A stretch of 64,000 nucleotides of DNA from Trichoplax sp. H2. Its lineage: Eukaryota > Placozoa > Uniplacotomia > Trichoplacea. Within the stretch, counting starts at the first letter, position 1; the number at the start of each line of letters is the position of its first letter. The notes below the pieces were generated by a model, which ran no database searches, was not told the origin of the DNA, and saw nothing but the letters and a program-made list of their open reading frames with translations. Of the stretch, positions 1 to 13,535 are shown in pieces. The DNA is taken from assembly GCA_003344405.1 (NCBI GenBank), contig NOWV01000095.1, positions 1-64,000 of the forward strand, written 5' to 3'. Made by a program: the position numbers and the translations under genes.

Positions 1-3000
1 TTAACCAAATTTGGTAATACGAGGTATGGCTGAGTGACAATACTGCCAACGTGTATAACAGTATAAAAAGTAGAAGATAAAATTGGAGTATTACTAGTAC
101 TAAAATAAAATCAGTCAACTTTTGCGCTTGACAAGTACTCTCTCACACGTACTTGTGAAATTTATTAGCTTCTAATTATTGATTTCTCACCCTAGGTAAT
201 TTACCTGAGGTTATTTGTAGTCGTTGTCAAATCTCACACATAAGCCTTCACAATACTCATTGCCAGTAATAGTATATAAAGCTTATTACTATCGTGTGTT
301 CTTATAGCGTAGTATCGATCTAGTTGCGGCAGTCACAGAACCTAATATCACTAGAAGGAATACTTAGAAGCTTTTGCTAATGTTATTGGAAAGAAGGTAT
401 CTTTCTCTATCGGTGAACTTGCACGATAAATTGTTTCGTCCACTGGCGTAGTATACGTTATGATTAGGAAATATTGGAGTCGTAGAGCACTAAATAGATT
501 TTATTAAATAAATGTATATTTAATTAGCTTCACGCCTTTCCGCACTAGCGCCGATGAACATAGATACCAATATGTTCTGGTCTTTAAGCCGTACGAAAAC
601 ATGAAACTGTAGTAAAATTTTCGACGAAGCTTACACAGTAAAAGCAGACTATATGTTATCTCAAAAATTTTACACCTCAATTCAATTTAATAGCCGACTT
701 TGTTATCAATGTAATATCAGCTCCATGGAAGCTTCCGTCAGCTAAGTTTTGCCTATTTTTTAGATTAATTTTAATTTATTGGGCTATTATCACTGTACTA
801 GAGGCAAATGACTATAATATACCAATCGATTATAATTATTGCTAGTGCGGAAATCTCAGCAAATAGCAATACTACTTGCTCGCCTTGATATTTGCTATAC
901 TAAGAATACGTATATTGAGAGTTTTGCTAATGCACACAAGTAGCGTATTGACTTTTCATTTGACTATGTATCGTTCCGTAAATACAATTTAGCATCCAGT
1001 TTGAAGCGTTATCCAACAATTAAAAAAAAATAATAAACAAATTAGTAACTTTAGGAAGATATTGATAAATGAATATATCTTTAATGTTCACTGGCATGAT
1101 AATAAAGAAAAGAACATCGTGCAATATATCTTAGTAATACACAATAAGAAGCTATTATTGATTATTAAGCACAACAGCTACGGTATCTCTTTTTGAAGAC
1201 TATTTAGGCATGTTCGCGAACTTGTTTAATTCACATTTCCGTATACTTATTTCTCTGCAGGTATTACAAGATTGATATATCCTGCTACTAAGACGGAGAA
1301 TTATTTTTTGAACCAAGTATTTGGAGTAATACAGAGGTCATGGCTGAGTGACGTGATATAAATATGGATTATGTGGATGCATACCTTACAAATCTAGAAT
1401 GAAGAGATGATTGAAATGGTTTACATTTTTTTAGCTTGTAGTAATATTTCGGGTAGCTATCATAAAATAATTAGTGATATGAGATTACTTAGATGTTACT
1501 AGTAGATGAATATGATATCAGTTCTTATTACAGTAACGATGCGATTGAGATGCAAATTCCTTCATATAAGCCCGTATAGACTTGATTTATTCAAAATATC
1601 TGATCCTGAATATACTAAAATCCTCGGTTTGCCGATATAAATATAAAGATATTAGCTACAAGCACAACTGCAAACGTTGTCGAACCCATAGTGTTAATTT
1701 CCCTTTGCTCCTACAATCAATGGGAGAGTCTACATTATTTAAGCAGTAGCAATTTAACTTGAAATGCTAATATCTGCTCTTTTAGAATAAGATCAGGGAT
1801 AGCAAAGTGAGTTTTCCATTAAATTAATTGAAATTTCAATTAATGAGATGTGTATAATGTAGCCACTGGAAGTCTGCGCGTTAGCTCAAATTAAATACAG
1901 TAATGACTGTATTCGAAATATACTGTACGTATTGTTTCTAATTAATGAGAAGAATTTCGTATTTCAGTATTGTATACAGATCTGCTATGTTGCAGGGCTG
2001 AACTAGCTACCAATATTGCCAAGATCATAAACTTTATGCGTACATGCTTTGAAACCTCCTAGGATATTTTCAATCAATAGATTGAATACTTCGAGATAAT
2101 TAGTTGGTATAGTCTATTGGACAGGTAGTATACAACTAGTTTAGTAGTGCCATACTAATTGCAAAAGTCGCGACTACATAAATTTCTTCATCCTTCAGTT
2201 TAGAATACTAGATCAATTATGTGGAATAAATCTGGGTGAGGTATTTAAAGAACGTAATTTAACGGTACTTAATGGAGATTTAATAAGGCAATAATTTAAA
2301 TTTTCGAACTAGTAACTGTAGATAATGCTGTAAGTAATGTAGAATTGTACCTTTGCATTTTTGATTTACTACTACTGATTGAATGGATACTCGTAGGGTG
2401 CGTGATGCTTGCAGAATTGTCCGGGAAATATTGATTAAATTAAAACTTCCCGAAAATGCAAAGAACAATCGAGGCTGGTATGACGGTTTAAAAATGAAAT
2501 AATAATCCAGAAATTAATCATAGCTGTAACAAGGGCAATTCACAGTATATTTTCTCTGAAGTTATAAATTGCAATTTGGTGTCGCTATTAAAGCAATTGC
2601 ATTTGAAATAATCATTAATAAAAAACTGTGATCTTAACATCATGGATATTATTCTGTGACATCCAGGTCAATTGTAGTATTGCAAATTGGTAATAATTGT
2701 GTACCGCAAGTATTGCACATGGTAATTGAAACAGTGTGAATATGTCTATATGTACTGCTTTCCCAGGCTATTCCAATTTCAATCAGCTACAGAAATGGGG
2801 CCACTATTATCCATCATTATTTAAATCATTCCGCATAATTGTTAGCACTTGTATTCTATTACATTAAATCGAAATGGAATCACATTTTCCTAATACAATA
2901 GATTAAAAATTGCTTAGTCAATAAGAATTAAACGGTGAATGCATAGTGGAGGTACTCTTTGTACGATGCAAATGGATACAAATCTCCACTAAAAAATAGA

Positions 3001-6000
3001 TTGTACCTACTAGTAGTATACTATATAATGATGCTAGGTATGATTCACTGGCCTTAATACTATATCTTTTTTCCATTATTTCTCTAAAATGCAAGCATAG
3101 GTTTTGTTTTCCACCTGTTTCCTTCACAAAACAAGGCGATACTAGAAATTAAAAATTTAGTTCCCATCGATAATTTAGAACAATTACTGTAATGGGGTTG
3201 GCTATATTAGATAATTCGTATTTCCTAAATGGAAAGCAGATGTAAAGCATTTCGAATAAAATCTCTCCTTTTTTTGTCATAAGTAAGAGAGCATAACCAT
3301 TTTTATCTTTGTCCATCCGAAACCCCAATTAACCACCCCAACAGGGTTGCGTTTCTTTTATAGCATAATAGATGTCACTGTCTCTTTCCGTCTTGGCAGA
3401 AAATTTACAAATGAATTAACACCTCGCGGTATAAGTGACAACTGTAGCCATGGTCAAATTAGGAATCAAGACGTATCATTTTTTACATCTACACGTATGG
3501 TAGTAACTGCTATTCAGGATGAACTGTACAGGGTGCATTCGCATTGTAAAATTACAGATACTAAATTCACACGTACCTATTACCTTATACTGCCAGTATT
3601 TATCAAGTATTAATTAACAGCATAATCTCTTTGACATCGTGCATAGATTTCAGGGAAAGCACGCTTAATAAACGATATAATACGAGGAATAATGTTGAAA
3701 CACATACCACACAGTAATCTAGCTTAGATGTAAATTAGGAATTAAGCTGCTTGAAAAAATATTTTGGTGTACGTGTTTGTAAAAGTTCTCATAAAATAAA
3801 GCAATTTGAAATGATAATAGGACTCAAAATAAGATCGTTTATATTTGAAAATAAAACGTATTATTACTTCTGGGCTTACGCATACATGGGTTTAGCACCT
3901 GCTAGCAGATTCAATATAGGACACATAGTTAAATATATTATTAACCGGTTAATAAAAGTAGGACTGGAAACAATAACGCAGAATCAATTCTGATAATATT
4001 TGTTCGTCATTAATTTAATCGGTTTACACACAGGTAAAATTAATAATAATGGGCAGAATAAAAAAAAAACAGATGGGAATATTTTATATATCCGGTTTTA
4101 TCAACCTTGTGTTAGATTGAAATTCTAGATAGGTGATGTTTAATTTTACGCGTTTATCGATCTGCCTTGAACCACTGATACTCTGATGTCGCTTTTAAAG
4201 CCATCAGTATTATTAATTTCAAAGTTCAAATTCAACACTACAAAGATCATAACATTAACCGTTATCTAAAAGAATAGTAAATAGTTCTTTAATAGAATTT
4301 TTAACTAGATCTTCGCATGTCGCTGTTGACAAAGTGGCAAGGAATTGCAAGTATTAAAACGATTTATGGAAACAATCGTAGTATCATCATATTTTCGTTT
4401 GCATATACTGTACAGTTACAGATTAAAAATTTATAAATCTATTACGGTAAAAGCTACTCATGCTACTAGAAGGATCATTTAAAATAACAATTTAATTCTT
4501 GAATTAATTCAATGTGTTAATACGAACTATCGATCATGTTTAGCAATTATCCGTTAAAAAGTTTCTTAAGGAAATAATGATGCAGCTTATATTAACCATC
4601 GATTGCGTTTGGTAATTCGTTCAAAATTTTATAATAAAATAACGGCTCCGATTTTTAACGTTTATCGCATTACTCTTCCTTATACGCTAAAATCAGCATA
4701 GTGATGCGTCCAACACCAATTTGTAAATTCTTCGTTGGATATCAACGATGCAACCTAATAGAGAAACGGTATCTCGAACGTTTGCATGACATGCTGATAT
4801 GTAATGAATTAATTAGTTAACTTTTCAGTTCTAAATCACCGCAGTCATCATTTGTGATGCAGGTGATCGTAACCCCTAATCTTAAGACTACGAGGTGAAA
4901 GTTTAAATACACATATGAATAATTATATAATCACCTTTCTATTTCATCCTATAATAAATCTCCAGCATTATTGCCATTCTTAGAATTTAGGCCACAAGGT
5001 ATTAAATATAACCTCCAAATCTAGCTATTGCATTTACTGAACTAAATACTAATTTAGTACTTTAAATATTTATTATGTTTCGTAGGATGAAATCTAGTAA
5101 GAGAAAGGGATAACAAATGTATCATCACATATATCGACGTTAAAAATTTCCGCTTAAATTAGTTAGTAACAATATGGTATACTGTATTACAGCCTTAATT
5201 TTTTATCGAATAGAATAAATTGTTGCTTTAAATATTGGTCATATTCATTGATTTCGTGACTATATGGACTGCTAGAATGAACAACTTGTGTTTCACGGAC
5301 GGTCGGACTCTCGGTATGGTAACGCACGATTGTATCGCGTGCGCATGTTTTATTTTCCATTCCGTAAATTGGTACTGTACCGGCAATGTGGAAAATACAG
5401 TACTATACTGTACTGTCCTGTACTGTACAGTACAGGACATGGTAACCTTGGACTGTACGCTCTGCGCCTGCCCAAACTTGAAAAAAAAGAGATGATGACT
5501 TTACGGTAGAACGTACTAAACGTCTAAACCTGATCGACTAGTAGTACGGTACGGTACTAGTACCGAAAATAACAGTACTACTAGCCCATGACAGTACCGG
5601 ACCGAACCGGACTGAACCGAGCCGTACCGGACTGTACCGTGGTCTTCGTCTAGTGGTCCATATTTATAACTATCACCAGTACAAAGGCCTTGTTGTTCAC
5701 TATGCAGCAGACCTCTGCATTACGCAGTATTACACCAGGGATCGAGGGTGGTAACCAACCAAGGCTGCGGCGACAGCCATCGAAGATCGATAGGAAAGTA
5801 TACAGTAGAAAGGAAAGTGATTTAAGCTTGCTTTAACTAATATGCTGCTTCCATTCGACGTTGGAGCTCCATCGATTTGTCATCATCATCATTACAAGAA
5901 TAAAATACTAATGCCGTCATAACACGGAGAGCTTGTGACTTCTTGAGAGAAATCATTTGAATCAATATTATGCAAAAGTATAAAGGCTCCGACAAGAGAA

Positions 6001-8357
6001 ACAAAAGATCATGCTAATACATTCTATTGATAGATGAATTATCATTATTGATGACTACCCATTTTATTTGGATATCTACTCGATCAATAGGCTTGGGTCA
6101 AAGAAAATATAATATAAACCGTCAGCGACTCGATCATCATTCTACTATTCAGGTTGGTAGGAAGAATTAGTACTGTTGGTGGCATCCAAGTCAAACCAAA
6201 GACCTTTAAAAGCGGCCTTACCGACAGCAATCGACATTTTACTCTTGCCTCAGATCGAGAGATTGACTAGCCAGGAAGCACCAGCGGATGAACGATATTT
6301 CGAAATTGGATGAGATCATTCAAGTACACTAGCTAGCAAGTCGACCATTTAGATCTACAGTATAAAAAAAACACCCCATCCTTTCAACCTTCATAATACG
6401 ATGAGGTCTATACAAGCAAAGTTGTAGTAGTTCATGCCTAGTCTTTACTTCCGTCTTTTAATTGCTTTGCGTCGCTTATTACGAGATCGCCTCTGACAAG
6501 CAATCCTATCCATTGATTGCGTTAGTTTTGAATCTTTGGCCTACTGTAATACAGACAGTTATCCTAATACAATATTGCAGCTGATGGAAGTCGGCCTTTC
6601 TTTCACTCCAAGTGTTATCCAATAGTCGATGAAAACCAGGTTATCACCATCTATAGTAGCATCGATTGTTGGCCCCGACAGCAACCATGGTCATTTTGGT
6701 TCGTCGTCGATTAGCACGTCTTGCTCGATACAGTCTAACTGCCATTTTTCTATCCTTGCTCTTGACTGCAATCATCACCATCTCTTACTTAAATATCTCC
6801 TAGTAAGTATCATTCCATCATAATTTACTGATTTGATGATAAATTTCAATGACGCCTATTTCTTTCAATCCATCGTCATTTTTACTCAACCTGAGTATCC
6901 TCATATCTACAGAATAATCACAAGCTATTCTTGCCTATGAATATCTACCGGCGAGTAGGCTACAGTAAAATCGTTATTTCCCTCCCCCCCTTCCAATTTT
7001 TTTTTACTCCTTGTAGTATTCAACTTTAACATGCAATCAGGATACAATCGTCCTATTGTACTAGATTAAGTACATTACTATAGCACGCAGTAATATTGAG
7101 TTAGAGAATAATACTCGTTTCCATTTGCAACTTATTGTAATTGAAAATAACAACTGCAAGTTAATTTGAAATCGTATCAAAACCTACAACATCAGCCTTT
7201 ATCCTACATGCAACGACAATCGTCTCTATCCATATTACCATATACTGTACAGTAAACGATTTGATCACAAATCACACCTTAGAAATCCCATCATCAATTC
7301 AAAGAGTTCATTAGGCCGTTTGCCAATATCCCCGTTAATATTAGCATTAACCAACTTTATTACCGTTAACTGAGTTAAAAACATGCAAGAGTGCTAGAGT
7401 AATGAAGCAAACATAAATGGGATCCATAGTCATCCGATAACCGGGTATGGTTGATAACGGGCGATATGAGTTGGAAGAAACTCTTGGAGGGACTATCCTT
7501 CAGCTTATTATTATTATTGAACATGGTACAAGTGTGATGTCGAAGTAAACTTCATGCTAATGTAATAAAGCAGTAGCACATTATTTTTCATCAAGGCAGC
7601 CATAAAATGTCAATAAAATAAACAACTTAAATTCAATATATTATAGCATTTATTCATCTTATTCTAATCCAAGTAGAATCGTAGACACTCCTAGTAACTA
7701 ACTATCTACACTATTTTATCCAACATGGACAAGAAACCTCGTGCTAGCATTACAATATCAATTTCATGAGGCTGCTCTAACGTTGCTTATGCTTGGCTTA
7801 TTATTGTTTATTATTGTTATCTTTATTTTGTGATTGATTGTGCAGTATAAATTTCAAAAGAAGTCATGTCGGCAAATTGCGTTTTAGAGGGGAATTTAAG
7901 CTAATTGAACCTTTTGATATTTAAATAAATTGACTTAAGTAACAAGATCAGATAGGATCCGTGTGGCAAAATGTTTGCCTTTATCAGTAACACCTGCCAA
8001 TGATTGAAGAGATTGTAAAATGTCTGTACTGCCCATTTTTACCAGACACGAGTTACAATTCAAATCCAATCTTATTAATATTCATCAACACTTCTTGCCC
8101 TACTACACTTTTCATACTGTTATTTCCATAAATAATTTCAAATTTATTAAGATCTTTTCATCGAATTGGTGCATTTATTACAGGACAATCACTCACAATG
8201 ATAGTTTACTGTACTGAAGCCATCAAACATAACTTAGTTTGGTTTGTAATTAACTCTTGAATTCTATCTTCGTCTACTTTATGAAAGAGAATCAAATTGA
8301 ATACTGTAAAAAATATACAAACGTTGCAATCACCTATTCACTTTAGCCGAATACGAC
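1..8357. other. Intergenic, no supported gene
   Basis: AT-rich sequence with many stops in all frames. I found no chain of phase-compatible exons that matches a known family. Short open stretches exist, for example after a pyrimidine-rich AG near 2765 and across 3347-3613, but none has both a convincing start and flanking splice sites. A GC-richer stretch at about 5.2-6.8 kb contains palindromic repeats (listed separately) and low-complexity CAT repeats near 5880. Small multi-exon genes could still be hidden here, as ORC2 was elsewhere in this window. Confidence 0.5.
5395..5640. repeat. Palindromic TACTGTACAGTA-type repeat island
   Basis: About 5395-5440 is built from overlapping TACTGTAC/GTACAGTA units, so both strands read nearly the same. 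About 5540-5640 carries the variant core TACGGTAC/GTACCG and ACCGGAC-like steps. The reading frames over it translate to repetitive Tyr-Cys-Thr-Val strings on both strands, which is a consequence of the repeat and not evidence of coding. Similar islands occur near 17.1-17.9, 35.5, 52.9-53.1 and 53.5-53.6 kb. Confidence 0.75.
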
Positions 8358-11300
8358 ATGTGCGTTACAAGAGATGTACATTGTACTCATATCTTTTACT
8401 TATTTATCCTTTGCGCTATTCTAAGGTATTCGTCTTTCTTATTCTTGATTACAAATTACACATTTCATGGATGCAGTCAATGGATTAGGCAGCTTTATCT
8501 CTATCAATTTTCTGATATCTCCCTTACAGTCATATTGTTGGCATTGAAATTATTTACGGTTAAATAGATGAAATTAGAAGAAAATACGGTAATACTACAC
8601 AATCTAATCAATTGTCGTCAATTATAAATTAATATAGAATATCAATCTTGGGCATTGTAGTCTATGTAGAATAGGCAAAAATAATTTAGATGCCGACTTT
8701 GATGTGCCTGCCAAAATTAATGTGGTATAACTTGCAATTGCTATATTGGGTACGTCTTCTACTCTACTGTAGTTTGACCTGTAGTAGCAGTTGATTTTAT
8801 ATCTGGCAAAGATTGTATTCACTGTTAAACACTAAATTATTAATCAAAGTGGAATTAAATGAAACAAGTACTTTCGTTCGTTCATTTTTTGAAATCAACA
8901 GGCCTGGTATGACGAAATATCCTTCCACCCAACTCATAACTAACGAACTGTAAACAGATTTTAATATCTCGGCGGCATAATATTATTCTTTTTCCAGGGA
9001 AAGATACATTACGTACTAAGTTCGCTATTATTACCTAATGAATCATCGTACAATATTAACGATGAAATAAATGCTACCTCAATTGAAATTCTTTTACGCT
9101 TGCCAAAACAAGATATTCACGGAAAAATATTAATTACGTGCAATGACATACATACTCTTACAACATTGACTACATCACATAATTCGTGGGAAAAATCGAT
9201 CACGTAATATCAATGATCGCAATTCTCAAGCATGACTTATTTTTTACAAACTACGATATCCTCGCTTACACAATAAAATTCTCTTGGCAATCAACAATAT
9301 ATCAACATAATGGATTAGAAAGTAACTGAAATTACGTATATTATACAGATATAGTTGTACGCCATTACCAATGGGAACAATGAATAACTTAGATAGGGTT
9401 ATTATGTTTTATGTTTTAATACGTGATTATTTTGTTTGTTACTGTAAGCAACATTATTAAAATGGAGCAATAGCTTGCAAAATAAAATGCGATACTATGT
9501 TTACTTTTATTGAAATGTAGGCACTAGAATACAGAGGGGTTGAAACCCATTCAATGATGATAAGTTATGCAACCTTAATCATTGTCGATTTAGAAAGAAC
9601 ATCTTCGATAGGCTATGTCGCTAAACCGTAATGTATATTCCAAGTGAAGATAAAACGATGCAACCATATTGACCTGATTCATGATTATTAATAATAACGG
9701 CATCTTCAATACATGGATAGCACTGTCGGCATTGTTAGAAATACACTGTTCATGGGACCCATCTTGAACGTGATCATCTACTGTATATATTACGCCACTC
9801 TATTATACTGTAGTATGAAATGCGGCGAACACACAACGCCTTATTGCATAAGCCCATGCTCACCCAACTATTCCATAAATCGTAGTTTATGGTCGATACT
9901 ATAGCTTTTACGTCTGTAGTAAAGCAATCTATAGTATATACGCGTACGAGCAGACGTATTCAATTTGGATATCATTCGTTCCTGATAGAGTTAACTCTAT
10001 TTTTCTGATATACGAATTTGTATGATTTTACCTTTAGCACTCGACCCACTAGTGTAAAAATTGCTCTAAAAGAAGACGGCTTCTCTAACGAAAATTCAAA
10101 CCCAATTAATCAAGAAGATGAAAATACTGTCCAACGAGGAGCATCAAAAGAAAAACATGAAGAACATCATCGAAATATCAATGAATTCAAGCGCAACGAT
10201 GATATTGTGATTAAAGCCAATAGTAATCAAGGAATCAAGAAAACGAGAACTGGAAGCAAAAACAAAAATAGCTTAGGTCTACCAAGCCCCTCAGACTACA
10301 ATCAATTGAAATCATTTGTTTTATTCTGTGGATTTCCAAGATCAGGACAAAGCTTAGTTGGAGCTATTATGGATGCCCACCCGCACATGACTATAGCTCA
10401 TGACTTTAATATTCTTGGTAAGTAATGGATGTAACAGAATTGGTTTAGGCAAGCCCTTCAAGATGTTACAATACTGTTACTTTAGTCTATTGCAGTTGAT
10501 CCTTATCGTGTGCACAAGTAATTGCCTATTCCCTACTTGCTACGCTATACACATAGGAATGGCAATTATTTTCGATCGCTTGTGTTGGCTAAGATGATAA
10601 ACAGATTGTTAATATTATACATTTTTAACCATAGTTTGGAATCACATAATATCGCAACAAATGTTAGATTGTTATTTTCATACTATTTACTGTCATGGCA
10701 AAGTGTCCTGTAGCGAAAAATGAGTTTAATTGATAGCTCATAGATGATTATGTTGTTGCAAAATATATAAATGTACGAGTCGTATACTCTACCCATTTCC
10801 GTCTTGACTGATGGTATTAATAATACTATCGCGATGTTAAATAAATGCTTAGTCGCTGAATCTTTAATAATAGTATTATACTAGTATTCATAACATCCTG
10901 TCTTTGATATGTACTGCAATTATAGGCGGATGGTCGAAAAACTTAAGCTGGAGAAATGATAAGAAAGATCTATACCGTGCTTTATACGAAAGATCGCGAG
11001 ATCGAAATGGCAATCGAAAGAAATTAGCTGGTAATCGTCGAAATTTCTTCGTTCCAAAGTTGTACCAAGGTACTTTCCAAGATTATATTCAGGTTAGGAG
11101 AATTGATTTATAATTGTTCGCATTAATTAAACAAGAATAACCGTAAAAAAATTCAATTGTATTACCTGGTAACTTATCTTGCATAGTATAACTAAGCTAA
11201 CTACTTTCAAATAACTAAGCAGTCATTCTATCTACTGACTTACATTTCCGTATCCTTATCCCATATCGCTAACATTAAAATAGTCAATCACAGTTGCAAA

Positions 11301-12010
11301 TAATTGTATTCAGTCGAAATTTGGCTTTAGAGTTAATACCAATCCATTCTATTAGATTATAGGTGATATGAGTGGACAACGTTTAACCCAGGCTTATGTT
11401 AAAGATTTTAATAAAGCAAAAAGAAATGTTGACAGTATCCGTCATTTTATTGGTATGCCCATTAAATTCATCATGGTGTTGAGAAATCCATTTGATACTA
11501 TAGCTACTCAAGTTCTACGGACTTTAAAAGCCAAAGCCAGAAAAAAAGCTAGCAAAATGCAAGATACTAATTTAAGTGAAGCTGATCAGGTAATGATGAT
11601 TAAGCGAAAACTTTTCTTTGACTCCGAAATTCATGTCCATCAATAATGCTAATATAAGGTCTGATTTTTGATAGGTTAATCTGACCAAAGTGTTATTAAA
11701 TAAAAGAATACGAGCATACCTCAAAGCAGTGGAAGCGAACAAAAAAATTTACCGTATGTACAAGAATCAAACCTTAATATTATACCTCAATGAAATTGTA
11801 AATTCACCTGACACGGAAATAACGAAAATCTGTAATTTTTTGGGTATCCAATGTTCCAAGAAATATATAAGCTTATGTTCCGATATAGTTAACGAACAAC
11901 AGTCAATTACCCGTAAACAAATTCAATGGACCGAACATCAAAAGGACATGATTTTAAATAAAATTAGCAAGACCAAATGGCTACGAAAATTTAAATTCAT
12001 CGATACGTAA
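8358..12010 (+). CDS. PAPS-dependent sulfotransferase, probable type II membrane protein
   Basis: Transfers sulfate from PAPS to an acceptor, probably in the Golgi lumen; the substrate cannot be told from sequence. Exons: 8358-8425, 10038-10417, 10926-11092, 11356-11589, 11675-12010 (394 aa; stop TAA). All junctions are GT-AG and keep phase. The 5'-phosphosulfate loop GFPRSGQSL is at residues 121-129, IIGDMSG at 206-212, and the 3'-phosphate motif RNPFD at 248-252, with Thr where the usual Ser sits. A charged, Asn/Lys-rich stem (about residues 30-95) follows the N terminus. The last four exons are well supported. Exon 1 is inferred: it gives an ATG, a short hydrophobic segment (HIFYLFILCAIL) and the required phase-2 donor, but lies 1.6 kb upstream, and the segment is short for an anchor. 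The second exon has no in-frame ATG before the P-loop, so some upstream exon must exist. Convergent with the two-KH gene. Confidence 0.82.
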
Positions 12011-13535
12011 CTAATCAAGATGTCAATAGGTTTTTCTATGTGTACAAAACAATGATGCTGATAGCAAAGCTATATTCATCGACAGCAATTATTAAAAAGT
12101 AAGCTTTATGAAACTATGTTTTTAACGTATGCTACTTAACATAACTTTCATTTACTGGTATGTTATTCATAAAACGAGAATGTAGTGTATGTATTTAACA
12201 ATCCAGGTACTGTACGTTGCTACTTGCAATATCATTGTAATAATACCGCAATTCTTTTAATGTGTATATATAACACATATACGTACGTAATTCTCGCTAG
12301 TGACGATTATACTACTCATTTGAAGTTACGGGTAGTGCTACTCTAGTCTAAGGATTGAATGCGTTTGAAAAGTTGTGCGGGATACAAACTTTCACGCTCA
12401 ACTGATTTCTTAATTAAAAGCTTCAATTAGCAATTTTAAGTGTTAATACAAAACCATGTTACTTCTGGCATACTGCTTCTACGAAGCAAATTTTATGTAA
12501 ATTAGCTTTGCTCTTAAATAGATCATATACTGTAGCTCTATTGTAGTTAAGTTAGCAATTCGAGTAAAAACTGTTTTGAACAATTTATCATGTCCCCTGC
12601 TAAATACTTGTAAGATGCTCTTTCACAATTGTATATATATACTGGTCTATATATCGGCTTAATGTTGGCTGTTTTAAATTCATTATTACAGTATGTATGC
12701 GGCTATAGATAGCCATTTTTGCGTCAATGTTGAATTCATCACAATGCATTGTAATTCGTAATGCCTAGCATGCGTACACCTAAAATTCTACATATAAATG
12801 GTATTTACACGTAAACTTGTCTAAGTAATAAAAGAGCTGTAAATATAGTATAGTTAATATATATGCGCACAAGTAGTGATATATTTGACAAGGTATCCTC
12901 AAATTAATTATCGGATGTTGTCCAGTACAGAAACAAATCGCGTTGTAAATGAAAGTTATTTACAATCAAGTAATATATAGTTGTGAGCCATGCACTGAAT
13001 GCATTACAATCATGGAATTTACGAAACTAATGTACCATACACACTAAGTTCATGGTGAAAAATACCGTATACCATGCAATAATGATAATCTGCTCAAATA
13101 GACGTATTTTAAAATAAAAAATTCGACCTTGAATCAAAGAATAATTCCTTCTTGATCGAAAATAATTGCAAACGTACGCAACGTTGCAATTTAGGAAATA
13201 AATGTAGTCGATGATATATTTAAACCAAATCCTTTTAATAAGCTTATTACGGTGTGATCTAAAAACTGAACAAAATATTAAAACATGCCATATAATCCTT
13301 TTATTTTTAATGGAATTGCGGTACTTATAGCCAATTTACAATATGGTCCAGTTTACGATGAATTCTATTACTGCTGCTACAAATAAACTGGATTAAATTA
13401 ACCGATGTAAAATAGACACTGTATCGCTGATTAAAGATCCTTCTTTAAGAACTACATTACAATAAGATTGTATTGCGACTAGATTGAAGAAAGCGAATAG
13501 CTTTTGAATTAACTAGAGCCAGAATCTTTGTGATA
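12011..13535. other. Convergent intergenic region
   Basis: Lies between the stops of the sulfotransferase (+) and the two-KH gene (-), so it should contain both 3' UTRs. It is AT-rich, with AATAAA-like hexamers on both strands (for example at 12827). No coding segment was recognised. Confidence 0.5.

Noticed and set aside
3347-3613. 88-codon plus-strand frame
   Set aside because: Starts at TTG, has no flanking splice logic that leads to other exons, and the translation resembles no family.
5228-5509. Three overlapping ORFs of 70-86 codons on both strands
   Set aside because: They cross the palindromic repeat island and translate into repetitive Tyr/Cys/Thr/Val strings in both directions.
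6629-6823. 64-codon ATG frame in a GC-richer stretch
   Set aside because: Composition is Ser/His/Leu-rich low complexity (CATCAC-type repeats) and no domain is visible.
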